Positions 12,701 to 21,883 of a stretch of DNA of 64,000 nucleotides are shown in pieces. Within the stretch, counting starts at the first letter, position 1, and every line of letters starts with the position of its first letter. Both the position numbers and the translations under genes were made by a program. The notes beneath the pieces were generated by a model. The model ran no database searches. It saw only the letters and a list, made by a program, of their open reading frames with translations, and was not told where the DNA came from. Source of the DNA: Promerops cafer (Eukaryota; Chordata; Aves; Passeriformes; Nectariniidae); the NCBI GenBank assembly GCA_013398275.1, contig VZSE01015567.1, forward strand, positions 88,643 to 152,642, read 5' to 3'.

Positions 12701-15180
12701 GCTGAGTGATGCTTCTCTCTGCCAGCAGAAATGATGTGTAGACCCAGAGCCCTAGGAAGCAGCATGTGGAATTAATTATTTAGCAGCTTAATACATGGAT
12801 TTTTTCAGGTCTTCAGTTGCATAGTTATCAAATAAATCAGCCTTTATTTTCATGATGTAAATGAGAGTAGAAGTAATGTCTAACAATTTGTAAGGGAGCT
12901 TTCAAATGCTAAGATTGGTGAGACTAATAAAATGCATTTCATTAGACACATTTTCCACACATAAACCTATTTTGTGAATGCAATAATCTGATATTCTCAT
13001 ATGTTAGTCTGCAGGTCACAAGAGAGTATGGGAAAGTCATAAAATAATTCAAGGCATATAAACTTGCCTTTTGGTTTGCTAGTAAATCAGGGGTTTTTTT
13101 CTTAAAGGAAAAAGATCAATTGAAAGAAATGTGATTTAAAAATTATTACCAGTGTTACAAAGCTAAAAAGATGTTATTACTTGGAGCATTCCCTTTGTAA
13201 AGATGAGTTGGTCTGTCCTTCTAATCTCCTCTAAAGCAGTGTAGGCTGCAGTTATTTATAGGGATCATATAGAAATTGTAAAACCAAGTGTTTCTTCGCC
13301 AGCCTCCTGCATGTGGGTGCAGATTCCCAGAGGTTACAAGTACAGTAACAAAGCCAGAAATTGACATTCCAGTGTTTGATCTCTGGCTACTGATGCAGTG
13401 ATGAAGATTGGGATGTGCTCTAAACATATTGGGTATTTTAACACTAAAAGTGGCCAATTTGCTTTGCAAAATGGGGGCAGGTCTGTGAGGTTCTGACAGT
13501 TCCTGCCCAAACACAAGGCACTAAAAGGATTTTTCCCCTAAAATTGCTTCTCTCACAGAAAGCCATGCAGCCCTGTTGCCTTACCCTGTTCCTCCTGCTA
13601 ATTTTGGCCCTAATTCCCTTCAAGCCCTGTAGACATTTAAAGCATTTGAAGTGATTCCCAGCCTCGAGCAGTTAATGGGAATGAACTCTCAGAGGCTGCC
13701 CTAGAGGTGGCCCTCAGACCAATCTGTTTGAGCACCTCAGTGGGCTGGAGGCTAAAAAGGAATCTCATTTCTGAGCCCAGCTGCCCATCCAAGTGTAACT
13801 CTGGATATTGAGTATCTCAGTGTCCCAGCACAAACAGAGAGGGAGAAACATTAAACAAGATCACGTAACTGGGAGCACAAATAGAAACGAGGGAATTGTT
13901 GTTCTTGTGTATTGTCCTTCAGCAGCAAAGCAGTAGCTGTGTTTTGCCACAGATCATTCTGAGTACTTTCTTAAGCCTTGTGTCCTCTCCTTGTTCTTAT
14001 ATTTTGAAACTGTCCCTCTGCTGTTTTCTTTTTTGGCTGTTGGACTGAGGTCTATTGTAGAATTGATGTCTGCAGTTCATTCCTCAGTTCTCAACAGATG
14101 TGTTGCTTAAAAGAATGTCTATATTGTTACTCTATTCTTTGCTGCAGTTACAACTTTCATCTCCTTTGAGTCCAGCTTTGGACGTGCAGGACAGCACTCA
14201 CAGGGAGCAGTTACCCAAACTGGTGTGAGCAGCAATGACTCGCTGCCCTTGCTTGTGGCAACTGGGCCTGGAAGGATCCCAATCCCTGAAGGTCAGACGT
14301 TCTTGTCAGGAATACATGATTCCTGCTGGAAATTATTTCCATGAGGTCAGATGGATAGATATAATTAGCAGAACCAAACCAGATAGGATTCTTACAGGAA
14401 CAGCTGTGCAGCCAGTGAAGTTATTGTATCAGAGATTTTTTTTTTTTCAATAAATATTTTACACAGTCATATTTCTTTTCACAACAAATTGGATCTTACC
14501 CCAAAAGGATTTGCTTATAGCAAAGCCAGACAAAGAAAGTAAAGCTCATGGTTTATTCTCGTGTTTCAAAATGTGATAGGCTGAACTGTGCATGATAAAG
14601 GCTACACAGCCCCGAGTTTTACTGTAAGATTGCTCCCATTTTGGAGGAGCAGTAGTGAAATCCCCTTCCTTAGAGGGTGCCTGGGGAAGGGCTGTCCCTC
14701 CCAGCTGTGTTGTAGGTGTGATGTTGGACAGGTTCCTGCCCCCCTGCTCTGCCCTGCACAGGGATCCCTGCAAAGCAGCCCCTCCTTGGGGCTGAACTTC
14801 TCCTGCAGGTAGGAGAGAGCAGGTGCTGCTTAGCAGAGAGCTGATAACTACAGGGGTACCTGCACAGGAATCCTGAACAGGCCTGGGCTGCACTTCTGCA
14901 GGAGGGGGATGAGACAAGAGTGGGGGACTCAGAACACACCAGATCCCTGTCCTGCTGGAGGTACGGGGCTGGCCATGAGTGTTATCTGCATTTACCACGG
15001 GGGCTTCATGGCTGTAGAGACCACAAAGCAGTTTTCACCCTTGTTTCCCTCCCTCTTCAATAAACAGACCCCTCTTTAGTCAGATTGCTCTGAAACAGAG
15101 GTGCAGTTGGAGAACAGGCAGAGGTAACCTTGAGCCCCTGAATTCCTGCCTTTTTAGACAATTGAATGCTTGCAGCCAAC
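9707..15180. other. Intergenic region upstream of DWORF
   Basis: Unique sequence with one CR1 remnant (10905-10985). Open frames, including a 164-codon GC-rich one near 12211-12705, show no recognisable protein or splice structure. Any distal muscle enhancers of DWORF would be expected here but cannot be identified by eye. Confidence 0.45.
10905..10985 (+). mobile_element. CR1 LINE 3' tail remnant
   Basis: GGTGCTGGGCTGATGGTTGG, then ACTTGGTGATGTTAAAGGTG and TTTTCCAAC, the typical last 80 bases of avian CR1. Confidence 0.85.
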
Positions 15181-15189
15181 CCCTGGCAC

Positions 15190-15226
15190 CAGCTGCAGCA
15201 CATTCCAAATATTGCTCTATTTAAAG
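15190..15226 (+). promoter_or_regulatory. STRIT1: Muscle-type core promoter of DWORF
   Basis: Within 37 bases there is an E-box CAGCTG (15190-15195), an MCAT-like CATTCCA (15201-15207), a CArG-like CCAAATATTG (15205-15214, one mismatch) and a TATA/MEF2-like CTATTTAAAG (15217-15226, one mismatch to MEF2). The last lies about 70 bases before the ATG, which suggests transcription starts near 15250. The motifs are read directly; their function is inferred from known muscle promoters. Confidence 0.6.
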
Positions 15227-15293
15227 CATCCCAGGGCTCTCAGAGCAACTGCAGAGGCAAACCTTAACCTGCCATTAAACTAGCAGAGGGGGA

Positions 15294-15306
15294 ATGGCAG
15301 AACCAG
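15294..15306 (+). CDS. STRIT1: DWORF coding exon 1 (residues 1-4)
   Basis: Thirteen coding bases, ATG GCA GAA CCA G, followed by the donor GTAAGAG at 15307. MAE matches the mammalian start. It is far too short for ORF finding and is fixed by the phase of exon 2 and the strong donor. Confidence 0.9.
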
Positions 15307-16974
15307 GTAAGAGGCACAATTAAATGTGAATGAAATAATATACTGAAATTAATAGATCTGGGCAATGCAGTGTGCATACACTCAGCTACCTGTATTCTTG
15401 TCTGATACACTATATATATTTTATTTTTCAGTAAGAAAGTTTAATCACTTTCAAAGCTAATTCTATTAACAGCTTGGGCTCCTCCTGTGTTTTTGAATCC
15501 TACCAGTTTTGTTTTCTTTATTTTTTGTAGTTGTCATTCCAAGTTAGCTGACACAATGGGACAGTGTGTAAAATGAGTTATGTTTGACAGCATTTTTGTC
15601 ATACTGTGTGTAGCTGAGCTCCAAGTGTAGTGCCAAGTGAAGACAGAATAATTTAGATTTTAACCTCACAAAGCTCAAGTGGCAGAGCAAAATGAAATGT
15701 TAATAATGACCTTTCCATTGTAAGCACACTTCACTCTCTCCAAGGAGAAACGGCAGTTTGTAAAAATTCATTTTATACCTATTGTAATTTTTTGTTTCTT
15801 TCACTTGAATTTGCAACTGTAGCTGTGGTGTGTGCTGTGTGCACAGTTACTCAGGTAACACTTGTAAAGGGAACTTTCTAACACATCTCCATAGCTGCCT
15901 TCAAAGTTGTTAAAGACTTACCTCTTGGATTTTTTGCACCGCTGACTCCGGTACCCAGGGAGGAAGCGTTTCTGCTGAGGTACAAAAGGACACTGAACAC
16001 TATTTATTTGAGTTGCCATCGATAGCCCCAGAAATTACCCTGACACTGGTTTAAACTGGAGCTCCCACAACAAAGCCCCAGAGTCAGCAGAGCTCTGACA
16101 AACCCCTCTGTGCCCCCCAGCAGGACCCAGCCCTGCGTTTGTGATCAGAGAAAGGGCAAGTGCAGGGAAAGGAGCCCCAGCAGCTTCACCTGGCACGGCC
16201 TCAAAGCAGTAACAGTCTCCAAGTGAAACACCTGAGGGACTCCCTGGGTAAGAGGACACCCAGCTTCAGGGCAGGATTTTTTTGCTGTGTGGTTGTTCAT
16301 GTGTTTAGTATTTTCTTGGCAGCACATGCAGATCTGTCCCTCTGGCAGACACACTGTGCAGTGTCATGGTGAGACAGGTGTGCTGTGCAGAGCTTTAGAA
16401 GAACAATGTGGCAATCCTTAAATTAGAAGGCATCCCTCTGAGTCTGCCTGCTTGATCTGAACTGTGCAAGGTGTTGTGAATAGTTGTACATAATCTATTG
16501 ATCCCTTCAGAAACCTGTCATTCTATTAACTGTGTAAAGATGTGCTGTAAGGGGTTGTAGAGTATTGGTAAGCAATAGGATCTCAAAGGTTGTTATTCTG
16601 CTTTCTGGCAAGAGTGTGCTGTTTGCAGGAAACAGGTAGAAGGGTCTTTCAAATTCTGCTGTTGTATGGAGATGTATGTATGTAAAGCCAGTCCTGCTTC
16701 CCGTGCCCTCCCCAGAGAACCTTGGCCTGCTCTGGGCTCCTCTGAGCCTGGTCTAGGCCTGCTGAGCAGCCTGAACCACGGCTCAGCCGCCCTGGGGCAC
16801 CCCCACATCCAGGCCTGGCTTTGCTGGGTTCGTTCAGCAAGGTCCCTGCCAATGTCACCGACCCTGCTTTCTGTGCCAGCCCCGGCGCCGCTGTCCCGCC
16901 TGGTTGTCCCCGTGCTGCTGGCGCTCGGCTGGATCGTGGGCTGTGCCCTCGTGGTTTACATTGTCTTCTCCTGA
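15294..16974 (+). CDS. STRIT1: DWORF (STRIT1), 35-residue SERCA-activating micropeptide, two coding exons
   Basis: A small tail-anchored protein of the muscle sarcoplasmic reticulum that, in mammals, binds the SERCA calcium pump and raises its activity by displacing phospholamban, sarcolipin and myoregulin. Joining 15294-15306 to 16880-16974 gives 36 codons including the stop. The product begins MAEPAPAPLS and has a membrane helix from about residue 12 to 33 with Pro15 and the signature GWIVGC (21-26), ending YIVFS. It is 35 residues long and aligns to human DWORF without gaps; as in mammals, exon 1 encodes only the first four residues. The start has G at -3 and at +4 and no ATG between it and the TATA-like box. 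Donor GTAAGA and acceptor GCCAG are canonical. It converges with MME, matching the human neighbourhood as I recall it. Homology is by recognition, without a search. Confidence 0.93.
16880..16974 (+). CDS. STRIT1: DWORF coding exon 2 (residues 5-35, membrane helix)
   Basis: 95 bases after the acceptor CTTTCTGTGCCAG. It encodes PAPLSRLVVPVLLALGWIVG, then CALVVYIVFS and TGA at 16972-16974. It is more GC-rich than the surrounding intergenic sequence. The hydrophobic run with a single Trp and the short C-terminal tail is typical of the phospholamban, sarcolipin and DWORF type of SERCA regulators. Confidence 0.95.
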
Positions 16975-17010
16975 CCAGGACGGGATGGCAGTGTCACACC
17001 CAGCCCTGCG
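16975..17010 (+). other. STRIT1: DWORF 3' UTR part of exon 2
   Basis: Short untranslated stretch between the TGA and a strong donor, CTGCG|GTAAGT at 17011. Mammalian DWORF also has its stop in exon 2 and a third non-coding exon, so splicing here is plausible. Confidence 0.6.
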
Positions 17011-17314
17011 GTAAGTGATGGTGTCACACCCAGCCCTGCAGTGAGGGCAGTGTCACACCCAGCCCTGCGGAAAGCGATGGTGTCACACAGAGCCCTGCAG
17101 TGAGGGCAGTGTCACACCCAGCCCTGCAGTGAGGGCAGTGTCACACCCAGCCCTGCAGTGAGGGCAGTGTCACCCACAGCCCTGCAGTGATGGTGTCACA
17201 CAGCCCTGCAGTGATGGTGTCACACACAGCCCTGCAGTGAGGGCAGTGTCACACAGCCCTGCAGTGATGGTGTCACACACCCCTGCAGTGAGGAAGGGCA
17301 GTGTCACACACAGC
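16988..17314 (+). repeat. Minisatellite, about 28-bp unit, spanning the DWORF exon 2 donor and intron 2
   Basis: About a dozen degenerate copies of a unit reading GTGTCACACCCAGCCCTGCA followed by GTGAGGGCA, shrinking to about 20 bp at the right end. The DWORF exon 2 donor (CTGCG|GTAAGT) is itself one variant of the unit. Confidence 0.9.
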
Positions 17315-17375
17315 AGCCTCCCCTGCCCTACTTGGCACTGCCACCCTTTTAAATGGAATTTTTTGTGTCTTACAG

Positions 17376-17460
17376 GTCAGAAGAACCTACAATGATGTTG
17401 ATGAGAAGAACACAGAAGATCAATTTAGATTTCTAATGACTCAAATAAGTATAAAATGAG
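17376..17460 (+). other. STRIT1: Candidate DWORF exon 3 (non-coding), 3' end not resolved
   Basis: A good acceptor (TTTTTTGTGTCTTACAG, ending at 17375) begins it. No AATAAA follows closely. The nearest signals are TATAAA near 17451, ATTAAA at 18843 and AATAAA at 19013. The end given is arbitrary. Confidence 0.45.
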
Positions 17461-19637
17461 TTATTTTTAATATCAACAATGTAAATGTCATGCACACTTT
17501 TTATCCATTAGGAAGAATCCCCAAACCAATTTCCCTGTTCTCAGATTATTTGCAACTGAAGGAGCGTGTTTTGGAATCGTGTGGTGGGTCAGATACCTGC
17601 CTGCTTGCTGAACAGCAAACTTCTAAAACAGCTACTACCAGCCAAGGAGCTTCAAGCTTGCTAGAAACAGGCAAGGGTTAATTTCTCATGGGGCCTGGGC
17701 AAGTATTTTTAGCCTTATTACGGGGGAAATCTCTTGGACCCTATTGTTATGAAACAGAAACACTGTATGTCCTTGGAAAAGAAAACCCCAGGCTTATTCA
17801 GGGCTGGCAGGGTTGTACAGCTGAGTGTGTCTGAATCTCAGGCTCACCGGGGGCCCTCAGTGTCTTCTACTGGGGGCTTCGCCTTTTTAATTATAATTGG
17901 AGATAATTATATTCCCCCAGTCAATAATAAGCCATGTGAACTTCCAGTGACTTTGCCCTTAAGTCACAACTGAGCATCAGATCACTGCATTTTCACTGAC
18001 AGCTTTGGGCTTTTGAGCATGGAGATTTTTCTACTGAAGAACTGCAGTTCTGAGAAGATGAAATCATTAATAATTCAATCCCCAGTTAAAGCAGAGAACT
18101 GATTGTGAGAGGCATGTCTGGAAGATCCCAGCAAGATGTATGTTTAAGGGAATGTGAAAAAAACTCTTAATGACCCCTGATGGGGTTAAATAGAGAATGA
18201 AACTATTTTTCTTTACTCCTGCCCACATAATTTGTATAATTTTGAGAATGTGAGGAAGGCACATCAGTCAGACATCCTGTCTCCATCTGTGGGCACTGTC
18301 TGTTGAGCTTTAGGAATGGAAACACAAATAGATTTGACCGTAGTGCAGCCATGAACATTCCTGGGCCACTCCAGCAGTCAGCAGGAGCACTGAAGTGTGA
18401 CATTCCATTTGGGAATTGTCTTAACACCGACTTTCTTCACCTGTGAATGCACTGAGGGCAGGGGAGGGATCAGATGTCCTGAAGGAGAGGGGCTAAACCC
18501 CAGAGATTCCCGATGCCTGCGTGGCTGCTGTGGCCTGTGAGCACCTGGGCAGCACCTCAGGGAGTCCCTGCAGATGGGAACATCCCCCTCCCTCCCTCCT
18601 CCCTCGCTGCAAGGGGCTGGCTGAGCCCAAACCCACCCTGAGCAGACACCTCAGGGTCTCACCTTCAATTCCTCAGCATCTGAGCCCACCCAGGCTGATC
18701 CAGCTGTGCCTCCACAGTGACCACGTCTGTGTTTTTACAACTCACTTCATTTACCAGGCACAGAGGGAAATAGTTCTGAAAGGTCCCGCTGGCCCAAACA
18801 GCTCTTTGGGTGTCTCACAACGCTGGAAATCGAATGTTTCCAATTAAAATCTTACAGAGATAAAATGTAAACACCACAATCTGGTTTAGCTTTACCTGAT
18901 TTCTGAGATCCGATTTGGCAGAGCAAACCAAAATAACTTTCTAGGCTGGCGTCAATATCGTCGAGCTGACTTGCTGTATACAAAGCAGAAGTTTCTGCCA
19001 GTTTTATGGGGTAATAAAGAGAGGATTATTCCAAGAAAATATGCATCCCCCACGCTGTTGGAAGATCACTGAGCACTCTGCAGAGTGACCTTTTGTAACC
19101 ACCTTCAGACAACCCACTCGGGTGTCTGCTCGTGATGCAGCTGTACAGCGTGAAGCTCTCCTAGCATGCGGGGGTAAAAGGGGTAGCAAAAGGTTTGGGG
19201 TTTTTCATTCCTGAAAAATAAAATGAGTGCTTGAGAGCCAGGTTCTTTTATCTCAGAGAGGTGCTGGTGTTTGAGGGGAAAAAAACCATGCACATTCAGA
19301 TTTCTTGCAAAATGCTGGTGCTACACTATTAAAGCGAGGTGATAACTTCAGTGTCAGGCCACTACAAATTGTTACAGTATGATGCCAGGCTTGCCACACG
19401 GCCTCTGCCTGGCTTTCCTTGTTTCTCCTGAACAGCTCTTGGAGTAAATGGAGTAGAGTGAAGTGTCTGCCCCTGTCCTGGGATGCTGCATGTGGCATCC
19501 TGGAAACTTCCAGGCTCCTGTTTATATCCTTTCAGTGCTCGTAATCCTGTTTAAGGGTGTTGGTGTACACAGAGCATGACTGGTGCAGAGCATCTCCGTG
19601 GTGCAGAACAGAGCCGTGGGGATAACACCTCCCTGTG
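17461..19637. other. Intergenic between DWORF and MME
   Basis: Unique, mostly AT-rich. Possible distal polyadenylation signals for DWORF lie at 18843 and 19013. No coding exon seen. Confidence 0.45.
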
Positions 19638-20240
19638 NNNNNNNNNNNNNNNNNNNNNNNNNNNNNNNNNNNNNNNNNNNNNNNNNNNNNNNNNNNNNNN
19701 NNNNNNNNNNNNNNNNNNNNNNNNNNNNNNNNNNNNNNNNNNNNNNNNNNNNNNNNNNNNNNNNNNNNNNNNNNNNNNNNNNNNNNNNNNNNNNNNNNNN
19801 NNNNNNNNNNNNNNNNNNNNNNNNNNNNNNNNNNNNNNNNNNNNNNNNNNNNNNNNNNNNNNNNNNNNNNNNNNNNNNNNNNNNNNNNNNNNNNNNNNNN
19901 NNNNNNNNNNNNNNNNNNNNNNNNNNNNNNNNNNNNNNNNNNNNNNNNNNNNNNNNNNNNNNNNNNNNNNNNNNNNNNNNNNNNNNNNNNNNNNNNNNNN
20001 NNNNNNNNNNNNNNNNNNNNNNNNNNNNNNNNNNNNNNNNNNNNNNNNNNNCGCGGCCCAGGTAGGAGCCCCGGGCGGGCTGAGGGGCGGCTGGGGCCGT
20101 CAGAGCCGCCCGGCCCCGCGGGGCACAGCCCCGGGCGGGCGCTCCCTCACCCCAGCGGGGCCCGTGCGGCCCTGCTCTCCCTCAGCCTCCAGCCCCGCTC
20201 CAGCTCCCTCCGAGCGCTGGAGGCTTTCCCCCCTTGCTCT
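19638..20240. other. CpG island, mostly lost in an assembly gap (N 19638-20051)
   Basis: After 414 N, about 190 bases of very CpG-rich sequence. It begins CGCGGCCCAG|GTAGGAGCC, which looks like a first exon ending in a donor (GT at 20062) on the + strand. This would start a transcript running into the MME 3' end, antisense to it. No product is recognised. Confidence 0.55.
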
Positions 20241-20510
20241 GTGCAAAGCTGTGCGGAGTGCTGGTTCCTGCGTGAAATGTTGATTTCTGTGTGAAAATAG
20301 AGGCGCTCTGGGTTTCCCCTCTCTGTGAGAGGCTCGCTTCTGTTCAAAGCCGATCCGGGGAGTTGTGAGAGGGATTTGCTTGTTGCGGTCTGTGTTTTCT
20401 GAGCTGTGGGGCTCAGGGGCAAGCGCAGACGTTTATTTGCAGAGAATTTTTGTTTCGTATTTTCATAATCCCTATGAAGAACACGTACTGCATATGGCTC
20501 ATAATTTCAG

Positions 20511-21783
20511 TTTATTATCAAAATGTTTTGATCAGATGACAAACAGAAAGCTAAAAGGACATAGGTTTTTAAATAGACCTATTGCCGCAGTCATCTGAGG
20601 TATCTGGTACTTGGTTTGGAAATGTCTTTGCTTTGATAAACAAAGCAGTAAGTTCCTTTGCAATCTGCATGAGGATGTTTAATACATATCATTGCAGATT
20701 TAAAGCCTTTTACCCTCTTACTTAAAGCTCCTTCAGACTCTTGCAATCAGCTGTGCAGCTTTCCTAATGTAGAGGACTGACATTGATCAGAACACGTACA
20801 GGTTATGTGCAGGACCAGAGCCTAAGCACTGACAGAGTCAGCCTGAAAACTCCAATGTTTGTGCCCTCCGTTGGAGAACTCAGTTTTGTAGGCTTTATCT
20901 TATTGCCCGATACCATGCTGTAGTCCAATTTCCCAGTTCTATGCAGCCACTGATAAAATATATTACAATACTTCAAGTCAAAAGTGTAGCTCAAGATTTA
21001 AATATAAAAACTATGATTTATACATTACTAGAAACTTTAAAAAAGAGCAACTTTAGAGAAAGCAAGAAAAAGCTTAGAAAATGGTGAAAGGGTCTTTGAT
21101 CACTATCTTACAGATTATAGGTACAGAAATTAATAAATTACCTACTGTTTCAGTTGGGCTGGAAAGCTGTAAATTAACTGTCGTAAATAGGGACTTCAGG
21201 TAATACACGCTGGAGTAATTAGTGAGAAGTTACTTAAGTACAGCAGATCTTTGGACTCCTCTTGTATAAATGGTTTCAAGTACAAATGGAAACATTTGGT
21301 AGAACAGATTTCCCATAACAGCAGAGGGTACGAAGTCTGACACTGGGGTATAAACTGTCGTGTGGCTAAATGATGGCTAAAATGTGTGTTACTGAGTACT
21401 TCCTTCCTCCCCCTGGTCAGAAATCTGCATTCACCGACTGGGGGGAGATCGTGTGTTATACTTTGCCATTTTGAAATGAATCCCAAGAGCCACTGGCTGT
21501 GTGGGCAGGGTTAAAACTGCAGGTGAAGTGTGGCTGGGTTAGGTCCTACAGGGTGAGTTGGGTCCTACAGGGCTCTGGGGCGAGAAGCAGCCAGGCAGCC
21601 CAGCGCTGCCTTAGTCCCCCTTCGGTGCTGTGATGGGTGATTTGGGGTTTGCATGTTTACCAAGGATTATAGCCGTGTCTCTAGCATATTCCCCTCAGTT
21701 TTCTTCCCTCCTCCCCTTCTCAAAATCAACTGGAAAGGTCTCTTTTCCTGGAAAGCTCCTTGAGATGTGAGGTTTGCAGTCCG
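20511..21783 (-). other. MME: Candidate MME 3' UTR
   Basis: AT-rich sequence after the stop codon. Reading the - strand, no AATAAA appears until 20516-20511; an ATTAAA lies earlier at 20683-20678. The end is therefore a guess and a longer 3' UTR is possible, since the next AATAAA is at 20437-20432. No open frame is convincing here. Confidence 0.4.
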
Positions 21784-21883
21784 TCACCAAACGCGGCACT
21801 TCTTGGCAGGATCCATGTTGTCTCTCGTGGTGCATGAAAAGGCTTCTGAAAACTCTGGGGAGTTCTGCAGTGACCCCAGGACC
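21784..21883 (-). CDS. MME: MME coding exon 22 (residues 718-750, stop)
   Basis: 100 bases completing Arg718 and encoding VLGSLQNSPEFSEAFSC, a diverged loop, then KKCRVW and TGA (21786-21784). Length and the final CRVW match human neprilysin. The acceptor is TTAAAG. It is more than 2.5 kb from exon 21, the typical position of the last exon. Confidence 0.96.

Noticed and set aside
12211..12705. 164-codon + strand GC-rich frame between CR1 remnants and DWORF
   Set aside because: Low-complexity Ala/Pro/Cys-rich composition, several competing frames on both strands, no domain or splice support.
16666..16879. Upstream part of the open frame that contains DWORF exon 2
   Set aside because: It precedes a clear splice acceptor, is not similar to DWORF, and the short first exon at 15294 fits phase, length and sequence.
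4479..17314. Regularly spaced repeats at 4479-4692 and 16988-17314 considered as CRISPR-like arrays
   Set aside because: No unique spacers; these are direct tandem minisatellites in a vertebrate genome.
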